NCBI GenBank assembly: GCA_012031035.1
Contig: JAAUUT010000034.1
Location: forward strand, 1 to 43,210
Origin: Candidatus Altimarinota bacterium
GTDB taxonomy: Bacteria; Cyanobacteriota; Cyanobacteriia; Cyanobacteriales; Microcystaceae
Length of the DNA: 43,210 nucleotides
Direction of reading: 5' to 3'
Shown here: positions 18,226 to 27,339 of the stretch, piece by piece
Layout of the letters: every line of letters begins with the position of its first letter
How positions within the stretch are numbered: the first letter of the stretch is position 1
Made by a program: the position numbers and the translations under genes
Notes under the pieces: generated by a model
Told to the model about the DNA's origin: nothing
The model's input: the letters and a program-made list of their open reading frames with translations, nothing else
Database searches by the model: none

Positions 18226-20572
18226 GAAAGCAACAGTGACGATCGCACTGGCAGGCAATCCCAACTGCGGTAAAACGACCTTTTTTAATGCCTTGACGGG
18301 AGCTAATCAACGGGTAGGTAACTGGCCGGGGGTTACAGTAGAGCGCAAAGAAGGCAGCTATCGCTACAACGGCAATACGGTGACAGTTGTCGATCTACCA
18401 GGGGTCTATTCTTTAGATGCAGACGACGAAGAGACGGGTTTAGATGAATTGGTGGCGCGAGATTATCTCCTCGCTTGGGAAGCTGATTTAGTTGTCAATA
18501 TCGTTGATGCTTCTAACTTAGAGCGCAATCTTTATCTTACTGCTCAGATGCTAGAAATGGGCGTGCCAATAGTAATTGCGCTCAACATGATAGATGTTGC
18601 CAAAGAGCAGGGGATACGGATCGATCCAACAGTACTATCAGAGCGTTTGGGCTGTCCCGTCGTTCCTACTGTTGCGTCGCGAGAAGAGGGCATCGATATC
18701 CTCAAGGAAATCGTCGATCGCGAAGCGAACAATCCCAGCCATCCCGATCGCTATATTGCTTATCCAGCCGTCATCGAAGACGCGATCTCGTCTTTAGTTC
18801 CTTGTCTTAATGGGACAGTTGCATCCCGTTGGCAAGCGCTCCAACTCTTGACCTATGATAACAGAGCAATTTCCAAGGCCGGGGAAAGGGAGCTAGAAAA
18901 GCTAGTCGTAGAGCACCGTCGCAAGATTCACCAGGTATTAGGAGAAGACCTCGACATCATCATTGCTGACAGTCGCTATGGCTTTATCCATCAGATTGCA
19001 ACGGGAGCGGTAGAACATCCCCAAGAAATCAAATCTCATGTTTCCGACAAAATCGATCGCGTCGTCCTCAATCGCTGGTTGGGGATTCCGATCTTTTTGG
19101 CGGTAATGTACCTGATGTTTTTATTCACGATTAATATCAGCAGTGCTTTTATCGACTTCTTCGATCTCGCAGCAGGAACGATTTTTGTCGATGGCTTCGG
19201 TACACTTTTGAGTAAAATAGGCACGCCAGAATGGTTGAAAGTTCTCCTCGCCGATGGTGCTGGCGGTGGGATTCAGACGGTTTCTACCTTTATTCCCGTC
19301 GTCGGTTTTCTATTCCTGTTCCTCTCCTTTTTAGAAGACTCCGGTTACATGGCGAGGGCGGCTTTTGTCATGGATCGATTCATGCGTTTTGTCGGTCTTC
19401 CTGGCAAATCCTTCGTCCCGATGTTGGTAGGGTTTGGCTGTAACGTGCCTGCCATTATGGCAACTCGTACCCTAGAAAGCCAACGCGATCGCTTGATGAC
19501 CATTGCGATGAATCCCTTCATGTCTTGCGGCGCTCGTTTGCCCGTTTACGCGCTTTTTGCTGCTGCTTTCTTCCCTGCTACCGGACAGAATATCGTCTTT
19601 GGTCTTTATTTGCTCGGTATTGCGATCGCGATTTTTACGGGCTTAGTTCTCAAGAATACACTGCTCAAAGGACAAGCATCGTCTTTCATTATGGAATTGC
19701 CTCCCTATCATTTACCTCGCCTTAAAGGGGTACTGTTGCGTACTTGGGAGCGACTTAAAGGGTTTATGGTGCGTGCGGGGAAAGTCATCGTCGCGATGGT
19801 AATCGTTCTCACATTATTAGGCTCTATCGGGACTGACGGTTCCTTTGGCAACGACAACAGCGATAAATCAGTTCTCAGTTCCGTGAGTCGCTCGATTACG
19901 CCTGCTTTTGCCCCGATGGGATTAGAACAGGACAATTGGCCCGCCACGGTGGGAATTTTTACGGGTGTTTTGGCAAAAGAAGCGATGGTAGGGACTTTAG
20001 ACTCAATTTACGGCAATCTTGCCCAACAAGATGCCATTGCGGCTGGCGCATCCCCTGAAACGGAAACCTTCAACTTCTGGGGTGGTATTAGAGAAGCCCT
20101 TGCCACAATTCCCGCTAATTTAGCAGAAGTTCCCACTCAGTTACTCGATCCTTTGGGTTTAAACATTGGCGACGTGCAAGATACAACCGTAGCTGCCGAG
20201 GAGCAAGAAGTAGCAGTAGGAACCTTTGGCGCAATGGTCAAGCGTTTTGACGGAAAAGTAGGCGCTTTTGCTTATCTTTTGTTCGTACTGATGTATTTTC
20301 CCTGCGTTGCAGCGACGGGGACAGTCTATCGAGAAACTAATTTACAATGGACGCTATTTGTGGCTCTCTGGACGACGGGAATAGCTTACTGGAGTGCGAC
20401 AATGTTTTATCAAGTTGCTACGTTTTCGCAGCATCCCAGTTCCTCTACAGCTTGGATTGTCGGTTTAGCAGTCTTTATGGTTGGTACTATTGCTATTCTG
20501 AGGATAGCGCGCCCCATTCGTCCTACAACCGCCCAGGCACAGAAAAGCGATCGCACTTTAGTCAGTCGGTAG
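18218..20572 (+). CDS. feoB: Ferrous iron transporter FeoB
   Basis: This 784-residue inner-membrane GTPase/permease imports Fe(II). The N-terminal G domain has G1 GNPNCGKT (residues 13-20), G2 in VGNWPGVTVE, G3 DLPG (59-62) and G4 NMID. Two Gate/Nucleoside-recognition membrane blocks follow, including GFGCNVPAIMATRT and SCGARLPVYALFAAAFFP. An in-frame TTG at 18200 would add six residues. The ATG at 18218, preceded by GAGGAGG, is the better start and gives the standard MPEKATVTIALAGNPN beginning. It is the middle gene of feoA-feoB-feoC. Iron control is expected, but I could not identify a Fur box with confidence. Confidence 0.96.
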   Translation: MPEKATVTIALAGNPNCGKTTFFNALTGANQRVGNWPGVTVERKEGSYRYNGNTVTVVDLPGVYSLDADDEETGLDELVARDYLLAWEADLVVNIVDASNLERNLYLTAQMLEMGVPIVIALNMIDVAKEQGIRIDPTVLSERLGCPVVPTVASREEGIDILKEIVDREANNPSHPDRYIAYPAVIEDAISSLVPCLNGTVASRWQALQLLTYDNRAISKAGERELEKLVVEHRRKIHQVLGEDLDIIIADSRYGFIHQIATGAVEHPQEIKSHVSDKIDRVVLNRWLGIPIFLAVMYLMFLFTINISSAFIDFFDLAAGTIFVDGFGTLLSKIGTPEWLKVLLADGAGGGIQTVSTFIPVVGFLFLFLSFLEDSGYMARAAFVMDRFMRFVGLPGKSFVPMLVGFGCNVPAIMATRTLESQRDRLMTIAMNPFMSCGARLPVYALFAAAFFPATGQNIVFGLYLLGIAIAIFTGLVLKNTLLKGQASSFIMELPPYHLPRLKGVLLRTWERLKGFMVRAGKVIVAMVIVLTLLGSIGTDGSFGNDNSDKSVLSSVSRSITPAFAPMGLEQDNWPATVGIFTGVLAKEAMVGTLDSIYGNLAQQDAIAAGASPETETFNFWGGIREALATIPANLAEVPTQLLDPLGLNIGDVQDTTVAAEEQEVAVGTFGAMVKRFDGKVGAFAYLLFVLMYFPCVAATGTVYRETNLQWTLFVALWTTGIAYWSATMFYQVATFSQHPSSSTAWIVGLAVFMVGTIAILRIARPIRPTTAQAQKSDRTLVSR

Positions 20573-20588
20573 TAGCAAGACTTAAAGT

Positions 20589-20816
20589 ATGATTTTGACT
20601 GAAATTCAGGATTTTATTGGTAATTATCGTCAAGTTTCATTAGCCGAAATGAAACTTCATTTTCACATGGATGAAGGCACTCTTCGACCAATGCTCAAAA
20701 AGCTCGTCAAAAAAGGACGTATTCGGCAGTTACCAATTCCTGAGAAATGCGATGGCTGTATCTGTTGCCATTCCGATGCGATCGAACTCTATGAGTGGGT
20801 TGGAATGTCTTATTAG
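20589..20816 (+). CDS. feoC: FeoC-like winged-helix regulator
   Basis: This 75-residue protein has a winged-helix start (ILTEIQDFIGNYRQVSLAEM) and a basic recognition-helix region. A cysteine cluster, C-x2-C-x-C-C in EKCDGCICCHSD near residues 57-64, could bind an Fe-S cluster or metal, as proposed for FeoC family members (their usual spacing is slightly different). It starts 16 bases after the feoB stop and closes the operon. It probably tunes FeoB stability or activity, by analogy with other FeoC proteins. Confidence 0.85.
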   Translation: MILTEIQDFIGNYRQVSLAEMKLHFHMDEGTLRPMLKKLVKKGRIRQLPIPEKCDGCICCHSDAIELYEWVGMSY

Positions 20817-21471
20817 AGCATTTAGACAACCTATTTTATTTTAAAATTTTCGCGATCGCGTAGCGTGGGCTTTGCTCATTCGCCTTTAGCGCTGTCTGTC
20901 TTCTGGGCGATCGCGTTGATTTATTTAAGCCTTACAGAAATCGTAATAACTGAATTACTTGCTTTTGTATAAAATTTACTTAAAAAAATTTCAAAAGACT
21001 TTCTCCTGTATCGTGCAATTTCGCGATTTAAATCGGTTGTCTCGTTCGCTCAATATGAAGATTTGGTAAAGCTTAAATAATAATATTGACGATGTTTAGG
21101 AACCTGAGAAACAATATTAAAAAGATAACTCGTCAATCGCAAAACCAAAATTTTTTGAGAATTTGTCGAAAAATGGCTTGACTTTGACTATATTTTGAGC
21201 AAAAAATTAAGGAACAATATCAAAAAAAATTAGCTTTTATAACCAAAACCAATTACTTTTTAGTCTTTACAAAGAATCGATAAAAGCGATCGCAAATGTT
21301 AGATGATATCAACTTTCTAAACTACTTTTGTACTTTCCCTTAAAACAAGCAAATGAAAAATGGCGATCGCCTCCTCAAACATTCGTATTGACAGTAGGCA
21401 AAATTAAGTTTGCCAAAATACGTTCTAGAGTGTAGTTTAATAATAATTTTAGATTTGGTTCGGTCAGTTAC
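20817..21471. other. 655-bp spacer between feo operon and uxs
   Basis: No gene is supported here. At 20850-20890 there is a copy of a cyanobacterial dispersed repeat, with a core like GCGATCGCGTAGCGTGGGC then CTCATTCGCC. A related core, TTCGCGTAGCGTGCGCGCAA, occurs at 26404-26424. The remainder is AT-rich and contains several T/A runs. The uxs ATG has no clear Shine-Dalgarno. Confidence 0.5.
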
Positions 21472-22416
21472 ATGAGAATTCTAGTCACGGGTGGTGCAGG
21501 GTTCATTGGTTCCCATCTTATCGATCGCTTAATGGAACAAGGACATGAAGTTCTTTGTTTGGATAATTTCTACACGGGTCATAAAAGAAATATTCTCAAA
21601 TGGTTAGACCATCCGTATTTTGAACTGATCCGTCACGATATCACCGAACCGATTCGGCTAGAAGTAGATCAAATTTATCACCTAGCTTGTCCCGCCTCTC
21701 CAGTACATTATCAATACAACCCCGTCAAAACCATTAAGACCAACGTCATTGGCACATTACATATGCTGGGGTTGGCAAAGCGAGTCAAAGCTAGATTTCT
21801 CCTTGCCTCTACTTCAGAAGTATACGGCGATCCAGACGTACATCCACAACCCGAAGACTATCGCGGGAACGTGAATTGTATCGGCATTAGATCGTGCTAC
21901 GACGAAGGCAAGCGAGTCGCTGAAACCCTAGCATTCGACTACCATCGAGATAACAAAGTAGATATTCGCGTTGCTCGTATTTTTAACACTTACGGGCCTC
22001 GGATGCTAGAAAATGACGGTCGCGTTGTTAGTAATTTTATCGTACAAGCTTTAAGAGGCGAACCTTTAACGGTCTATGGCGATGGCTCTCAAACTCGAAG
22101 TTTTTGCTATGTATCCGATTTAGTAGAAGGTCTAATTCGCCTAATGAATAATGACTACATAGGGCCGATTAATCTAGGAAACCAAGGAGAATATACCATT
22201 CTGGAGTTGGCACAGATTATTCAAAATATGATTAATCCTAATGCTGAGCTAATAAACAAACCCTTACCACAAGACGATCCCAGACAAAGACAACCCGATA
22301 TTACTCGCGCTAAAACCTATCTAGATTGGGAACCGACTATTCCTCTCAAAGAAGGGTTAGAAAAAACGATCGCCGATTTCAAAGAACGAGCAATGGGGTG
22401 GTCGAGTAACGGGTAA
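21472..22416 (+). CDS. uxs: UDP-glucuronate decarboxylase (UDP-xylose synthase type)
   Basis: This 314-residue extended short-chain dehydrogenase/reductase converts UDP-glucuronate to UDP-xylose using bound NAD+. It begins with the NAD-binding [10 protein letters not shown], has the substrate-binding TSEVYGDP and carries the catalytic Tyr-Lys pair in [19 protein letters not shown], the [14 protein letters not shown] pattern and DDPRQRQPD follow, all usual in this family. Length and start are typical. It lies just upstream of the UDP-glucose dehydrogenase gene, whose product makes its substrate. Together they route UDP-glucose to UDP-glucuronate and UDP-xylose for surface polysaccharides. Confidence 0.92.
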   Translation: MRILVTGGAGFIGSHLIDRLMEQGHEVLCLDNFYTGHKRNILKWLDHPYFELIRHDITEPIRLEVDQIYHLACPASPVHYQYNPVKTIKTNVIGTLHMLGLAKRVKARFLLASTSEVYGDPDVHPQPEDYRGNVNCIGIRSCYDEGKRVAETLAFDYHRDNKVDIRVARIFNTYGPRMLENDGRVVSNFIVQALRGEPLTVYGDGSQTRSFCYVSDLVEGLIRLMNNDYIGPINLGNQGEYTILELAQIIQNMINPNAELINKPLPQDDPRQRQPDITRAKTYLDWEPTIPLKEGLEKTIADFKERAMGWSSNG

Positions 22417-22549
22417 TTATTAACACCAGATTTTCGAGAACGACTTTCCCGAAAATGAGAAATTTCTAATTGAATTCTAATTTAGGGATACATCCTAATA
22501 GGTCAAATTATTAAGAGTTAAAAATCAACAACAACGAGGATTGAAATTT

Positions 22550-23938
22550 ATGCGCGTTTGTGTCATTGGTACTGGATACGTTGGATTAGTAACAGGAGTT
22601 TGCCTAGCTCATATTGGACATCATGTTATTTGCGTTGACAACAACGAAGAAAAAGTAAAATTGATGAAATCGGGTCAATCTCCTATCTACGAACCCGGAC
22701 TATCCGAACTGATGCAATCTTCTTCGCAATCGGGACGTTTAGAGTTTACCTCCGACCTTGCCGCAGGGGTAAATCATGGAGAAATTTTATTCATTGCTGT
22801 CGGTACGCCTCCCTTACCGACCGGAGAAAGCGATACTCGTTACGTAGAAGCGGTTGCCAGAGGCATTGGCGCTCATCTCGATAGTAGCAGCTACAAAGTA
22901 ATCGTTAATAAATCCACCGTTCCTATCGGTTCTGGGGACTGGGTGAGAATGATCGTTCTCGATGGCGTAGCAGAACGACTCAAAACGCTAGTAACCGCAG
23001 GCGGAAGCAGCGAACCATCGAAAGACATGGTTGCCAATTTCGATGTCGTCAGCAACCCAGAGTTTTTAAGAGAAGGATCTGCTGTATACGATACCTTCAA
23101 TCCCGATCGCATCGTTTTGGGAAGCAACAACCAAAAAGCGATCGCGATGATGAAAGAACTCTATGCACCTTTAGTAGAACGCAAGTTTGCTCAAGACCAG
23201 TCTCTACCTCCAGTTCCCGTGGTCGTAACCGACTTGAGTTCTGCCGAAATGATTAAATATGCGGCTAATGCTTTTCTCGCAACTAAAATTAGTTTTATTA
23301 ATGAAGTGGCCAATATTTGCGATCGCGTCGGTGCTGATGTCACGCAAGTCGCCAAAGGAATCGGTCTAGATTCTCGCATCGGAGACAAGTTTTTACAAGC
23401 AGGTATCGGTTGGGGTGGTTCTTGTTTCCCCAAAGATGTCTCGGCGTTGATTCACACTGCTGATGACTACGGATATGAAGCGCAGTTGCTCAAATCTGCC
23501 GTCGAAGTCAACGACCGCCAGCGCGTCATTGCGATCGAAAAATTACAGCAAGAACTCAAAATCCTTAAAGGTAAAACCGTTGGCTTACTCGGTTTAACCT
23601 TCAAACCAGACACCGACGATATGCGCGATGCGCCTGCCTTAAATCTGATCGAACAACTCAATCGCCTTGGCGCGAGAGTCAAAGCTTACGATCCCATCGT
23701 TTCCCAATCGGGACTCAGCCACGGATTATCGGGAGTCATTATCGAAACCAACCCAGAAATGCTGGCTGATGGTTGCGATGCTTTGGTGTTAGTCACTGAT
23801 TGGCAAGAGTTTCTCAAACTCGACTACAGCAAAATGGCACAACGAATGCTCAATCCAGTCATGATTGACGGTCGCAATTTCCTCGATCGCGCAACTGTAG
23901 AAAAGGCTGGATTCCGTTTCGTCGGTATCGGTCGTTAA
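22550..23938 (+). CDS. ugd: UDP-glucose 6-dehydrogenase
   Basis: This enzyme oxidises UDP-glucose to UDP-glucuronate with two NAD+. From the ATG at 22550 the protein has 462 residues. It begins with the NAD-binding MRVCVIGTGYVGLVTGVCL and has SKDMVANFDVVSNPEFLREG in the linker. The catalytic cysteine is Cys292 in GWGGSCFPKD. The C-terminal lobe is GLTFKPDTDDMRDAPAL. A TTG three codons upstream is in frame but less likely; the CGAGGA before 22540 suits the ATG better. It is on the same strand as uxs, 133 bases behind it, and they are likely co-regulated. Confidence 0.95.
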   Translation: MRVCVIGTGYVGLVTGVCLAHIGHHVICVDNNEEKVKLMKSGQSPIYEPGLSELMQSSSQSGRLEFTSDLAAGVNHGEILFIAVGTPPLPTGESDTRYVEAVARGIGAHLDSSSYKVIVNKSTVPIGSGDWVRMIVLDGVAERLKTLVTAGGSSEPSKDMVANFDVVSNPEFLREGSAVYDTFNPDRIVLGSNNQKAIAMMKELYAPLVERKFAQDQSLPPVPVVVTDLSSAEMIKYAANAFLATKISFINEVANICDRVGADVTQVAKGIGLDSRIGDKFLQAGIGWGGSCFPKDVSALIHTADDYGYEAQLLKSAVEVNDRQRVIAIEKLQQELKILKGKTVGLLGLTFKPDTDDMRDAPALNLIEQLNRLGARVKAYDPIVSQSGLSHGLSGVIIETNPEMLADGCDALVLVTDWQEFLKLDYSKMAQRMLNPVMIDGRNFLDRATVEKAGFRFVGIGR

Positions 23939-24200
23939 AAATTTATAACCTATGTCTAATGTGAAATTAACTTCATTTTTGTGCAAAGGAGGTTTCAAAA
24001 TTACCGATCGTTCGCTTTCATAAACTGAGCGACGAAATCATCAAAGCTTCAGCTTCTAATTCACATTAAGCGTAATCTAACCCGATATGCAACTTACAAC
24101 GGCAGAATAAACATTTTAGGCTTCTTAGCAATTCGATCGATTTTTAAAACCTTTGTAGAGCAAGCATCGAAATTTAGTTACACATCGCGTAACCTAAAAT

Positions 24201-24245
24201 AAAAAGGCAAAGTATATTAATTCAAAAATATATTTTGCCTTTTTT
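24201..24245. terminator. Terminator in the ugd downstream region
   Basis: A stem built from AAAAGGCAAA and TTTGCCTTTT is extended by AT pairs (TATATT/AATATA with one G-T wobble) and closes a short loop. It is followed by a T-run and TATATTT. The distance from the ugd stop is about 260 bases, so it would terminate a long ugd message or other RNA from this spacer. Confidence 0.65.
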
Positions 24246-24330
24246 ATATTTATATCGATAACTGATTTAAATTTTTAAACTTTTACTAATTATTCTTATA
24301 GTAAGCTAGTGTAAGCAAAAAAAAGCACTA

Positions 24331-24360
24331 AATTATACAAAGTTATACAAAGTTATACAA
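24331..24360. repeat. Three-copy 10-bp tandem repeat
   Basis: The unit TTATACAAAG is repeated in tandem: AATTATACAA, AGTTATACAA, AGTTATACAA. It is located upstream of the SET-domain gene. It could be a simple repeat or a regulatory iteron-like cluster; nothing further supports either. Confidence 0.6.
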
Positions 24361-24465
24361 ATAACAGCTTAAATGCTTTAAAGCAAAGTTTTGGACTAAA
24401 AAAACGAAACGAACCACTGGTTGCCCCACTTAAATACAGATCGGTAAGTATTATTTTCAAAGCTT

Positions 24466-25088
24466 ATGATACACCCGCATACCCAATTGGGTTTTGTCAA
24501 TGAAACTATAGGCTATGGCGTATTTGCTACGCAACTTATTCCCAAAGGAACGATTGTTTGGGCATTAGACAGTCTTGACATCAAATTAAACGCATCCTTT
24601 GTAAAATCTCTCGATTCATTGAGACAAAAGAAATCTTCAAGTACGCTTTTCGCGATAGGGAAGGTAAATACATACTATGTTGGGATTTAGCGCGATTTAT
24701 GAATCATAGCTTCCACGCTAATTGCATCCCTACGGCTTACGATTTTGAAATTACGGTTAGAGACATTTACCCTGAAGAGCAACTAACCGATCATTATGCT
24801 TGTTTCAATCTTGATGAGCCATTTGATTGTTTGCCAGAAGAAGGCTCTGTGAAAACTAAAGTCATGCCAAACGATATACTACACTATTATCAAGAGTGGG
24901 ATCGACAAACGGCTGAAGCCATGATTTCTTTTAATCGAGTAGAGCAACCCTTAAAGTATCTCCTCAATCCTCAATATATTGACAAAGTGAATGCTGTAGC
25001 AGAAGGAAAAGAAGCTTTAGATTCCATATTAGCTACTTACTACGATCGCTCTAAAAAGCATAATCTCAACCTAACTATGCGATCGTAA
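24466..25088 (+). CDS. SET-domain lysine methyltransferase-like protein (frameshift)
   Basis: Two frames, 24466-about 24620 and on to 25088, together read about 207 residues. The first starts MIHPHTQLGFVNETIGYGVF and PKGTIVWALD, the N-terminal SET block. The second, starting in a new frame near IETKEIFKYAFRDREGKYIL, continues through LCWDLARFMNHS (the conserved NHS) and VRDIYPEEQLTDHYA, a typical SET ending. Joining them needs one extra base at 24605-24622. SET proteins methylate lysines, usually on proteins; the target in this bacterium is unknown. It is probably a functional gene with a base missing in the sequence, though a true pseudogene cannot be excluded. Confidence 0.75.
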
Positions 25089-25280
25089 TGTTAATTGGCT
25101 CGTTTTTTTGGCAATTCTATAATTAGGAACTTCTAAAAAATTCATTGATTTTCTAATAACAGAAATCCCTTTTAAATTAAATCTTGCAGCAGTCACATTA
25201 GCCGTCGGAGAATGAATTGCCCGACGGTTAATAGGACTTTAGAAGCGCAAGTTCTTTGCGCCCTTATAGTCTTGTTTCCT

Positions 25281-26330
25281 TTAAGACGGCTGCCAATTAG
25301 CCCAATCTTGGGGTTTAAGGAAAGTGTTATACAACTCGGCTTCTGGCGTATTAGGTTCGGGTTGGTAACAATACTCCCAGCGAACTAGCGGTGGTAAAGA
25401 CATCAAAATCGATTCGGTACGTCCATTAGTCTGTAACCCAAAAATCGTACCGCGATCGTAGACTAAATTAAATTCTACATAACGACCGCGACGATAAAGC
25501 TGGAATTGACGCTCGCGATCGCCGTATTCCATTCCTCGCCGTTTCTCTACAATTGGTACATAAGCGGGTAAAAACGTCCGTCCGCAATCGCTGACAAAAG
25601 CAAACAAATCTTCCCAACTGCGTGGGGTTTGTGCGGGAAGCTGATTGTTATAAATTGCGGCAGCTTTGTCGGGATGAGACCCTCGATAAAGAGGATCTCG
25701 ACCATCTTGATAATCAAAAAAGAGTCCGCCAATTCCTCGCGTTTCTTGGCGATGGTTGAGATAAAAATATTCATCGCACCACCGCTTAAAGACGGGGTAA
25801 TATTCGGGGTGATGTTTATCGCAAGTTTGCTTAAACGTTTGATGGAAATGCGCTGCATCTTCAGCAAAAGGATAATAAGGCGTTAAATCTGCTCCGCCGC
25901 CAAACCACCAAACCGGACCAGCTTCAAAATAGCGATAATTGAGGTGTACGGTAGGAATATAGGGGTTGCGGGGATGAAGTACCATTGAAGTTCCCGTCGC
26001 ATAAAATCCATGCCCTTCTGCTTCGGGACGTTGCTTTAGGATAGAAGGCGGTAACTCTTTTCCCCAAACTTCCGAGAAATTGACTCCTCCTTGTTCGAGG
26101 ACTCCACCCTCTCGAAGAACTCTCGAACGACCGCCGCCGCCTTCTTCTCGTTCCCAGCTATCTTCTTTAAATTGGCTAACGCCGTCTATTTTTTCTAAAG
26201 TCTGACAGATTTCATCTTGCAGGTCTTTCATAAACTGGCTGACTCTTGTTTTCGCATCAGCCGGAGGCGTAGCAGTATCAAAAGAGTTAGTTACATCGGT
26301 TTGTAAAGCGGTCATAATGTCAGTTATCAT
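25281..26330 (-). CDS. hemF: Aerobic coproporphyrinogen III oxidase
   Basis: This 349-residue enzyme performs the oxygen-dependent decarboxylation of coproporphyrinogen III to protoporphyrinogen IX for heme and chlorophyll. Family text is present throughout, e.g. [55 protein letters not shown], a [19 protein letters not shown] region and LPPLVRWEY near the end. The length is normal. ATG at 26330 and ATG at 26315 are both possible starts; no clear ribosome site decides. It is a single gene with divergent neighbours. Confidence 0.96.
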   Translation of the reverse strand: MITDIMTALQTDVTNSFDTATPPADAKTRVSQFMKDLQDEICQTLEKIDGVSQFKEDSWEREEGGGGRSRVLREGGVLEQGGVNFSEVWGKELPPSILKQRPEAEGHGFYATGTSMVLHPRNPYIPTVHLNYRYFEAGPVWWFGGGADLTPYYPFAEDAAHFHQTFKQTCDKHHPEYYPVFKRWCDEYFYLNHRQETRGIGGLFFDYQDGRDPLYRGSHPDKAAAIYNNQLPAQTPRSWEDLFAFVSDCGRTFLPAYVPIVEKRRGMEYGDRERQFQLYRRGRYVEFNLVYDRGTIFGLQTNGRTESILMSLPPLVRWEYCYQPEPNTPEAELYNTFLKPQDWANWQPS

Positions 26331-26458
26331 TCATGAATATTATTAGCGCTTGACCTTGCCTCTACACGAAAGTCAATTGCCCTTCGGGGCAGAGGCAGAG
26401 CCGTTCGCGTAGCGTGCGCGCAAACGTTACCATGGACAAATACGCAGTGTCCTTAAAA

Positions 26459-26494
26459 AACAGGTCACTCTTAACAAATCTAAGACCTGTTGGC
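26459..26494. promoter_or_regulatory. Hairpin upstream of hemF and SRPBCC gene
   Basis: AACAGGTC and GACCTGTT, 8 bp, enclose a 17-base region that also contains a TCTTA/TAAGA inner pair. It lies in the 269-bp spacer between the divergent hemF and SRPBCC genes. It could be a protein-binding inverted repeat or an RNA structure; the function is not established. Confidence 0.3.
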
Positions 26495-26599
26495 GAGTTA
26501 AACTAGAGATCCTAAACTATCTTAATAAAAACACAACATTTTCTCTGCCTATCTTCTACAATAAAAAATCTGCCTAAGCATTGTTGCAGGGGACGTATC

Positions 26600-27076
26600 G
26601 TGATTCTCAATTTCTCCTTCAAACTGATTGCTGCTAGAGGAAGACTATTCTGTAAGTTTTCCTTATTTAAGACCTACCGCGTCGTTAGTACGGCTCCGGT
26701 AGATGTTTTATGGCAAAAATTAGTTAATCTCGCCGATGTATCTTGGCATCCTCTGTTGTCGAGTACGAATGCGCCGAATGGGTTAATTGCTAAACCCGGT
26801 TTAATTTATCAGGTCGTGACGCGCCTGACTCCGATTCCGATTCGACTTTTCGTAGAAAACGTTCGTCCGAGAGAATTATTAAGCCTTCGCGTTTTAGCAA
26901 TTCCTGGAATGGAGCAAAAAATTACCTATCAGGTAGAATCTACTGTTTGCGGAACTTATATTTCCTATTCCATTACCTTAAAAGGTTGGCTGTCTCCGTT
27001 GGTATGGTTGTGGATTAAACCTTATGCCGATCGCGTGGCGCTAGAATTAGCTCATGCAGCCGAACGAATAGCTTAA
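26600..27076 (+). CDS. SRPBCC-fold protein
   Basis: This 158-residue protein contains an SRPBCC/START-like lipid-binding fold: an N-terminal strand-helix region (VVSTAPVDVLWQKLVNLADV), central strands (YQVVTRLTPIPIRLFVENVR) and the long C-terminal helix. The start is GTG at 26600. Proteins of this class bind hydrophobic ligands; none is known here. There is no signal peptide. It may be transcribed alone. Confidence 0.75.
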   Translation: MILNFSFKLIAARGRLFCKFSLFKTYRVVSTAPVDVLWQKLVNLADVSWHPLLSSTNAPNGLIAKPGLIYQVVTRLTPIPIRLFVENVRPRELLSLRVLAIPGMEQKITYQVESTVCGTYISYSITLKGWLSPLVWLWIKPYADRVALELAHAAERIA

Positions 27077-27115
27077 ACAAATAATAATCTGAAGTCCTAA
27101 TCCCACCAAAACTTG

Positions 27116-27271
27116 TTATTTGTTAACTCTAATGCCTTTGGTTAAATAAGCTAGGATGAATGTGCTTAAACCAGCCATTCCCCACTCAAAAAAATGGGTC
27201 GTTACCACAGCCATAATGACGAAGAGCAAACCGAACCAGTAAGATTGAAAAGATTGAATCTTGGGAGGCAT
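27116..27271 (-). CDS. Small membrane protein, hypothetical
   Basis: From the ATG at 27271 the frame gives 51 residues, beginning MPPKIQSFQSYWFGLLF and including VIMAVVTTHFFEWGM and STFILAYLTKGIRVNK. It has two membrane-spanning segments and a basic end. A longer frame, starting at 27355, would overlap the divergent hydrolase gene by 16 bases; the shorter start leaves a 68-base promoter space and is more plausible. The function is unknown. Confidence 0.55.
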   Translation of the reverse strand: MPPKIQSFQSYWFGLLFVIMAVVTTHFFEWGMAGLSTFILAYLTKGIRVNK

Positions 27272-27339
27272 AGCGATCGCGCTTATCTTTACTTCAATAT
27301 TCTTCACAGTAGCAATTCTTGTAACTTTAAGATAACTGC

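Larger units (their letters stand above)
23939..24465. other. Spacer between ugd and the SET-domain gene
   Basis: This 527-bp region has no supported gene. It contains a perfect Shine-Dalgarno AAAGGAGGT at 23985-23993 with no proper ORF behind it, the terminator at 24201-24245, and a tandem AGTTATACAA repeat at 24331-24360. Confidence 0.5.
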
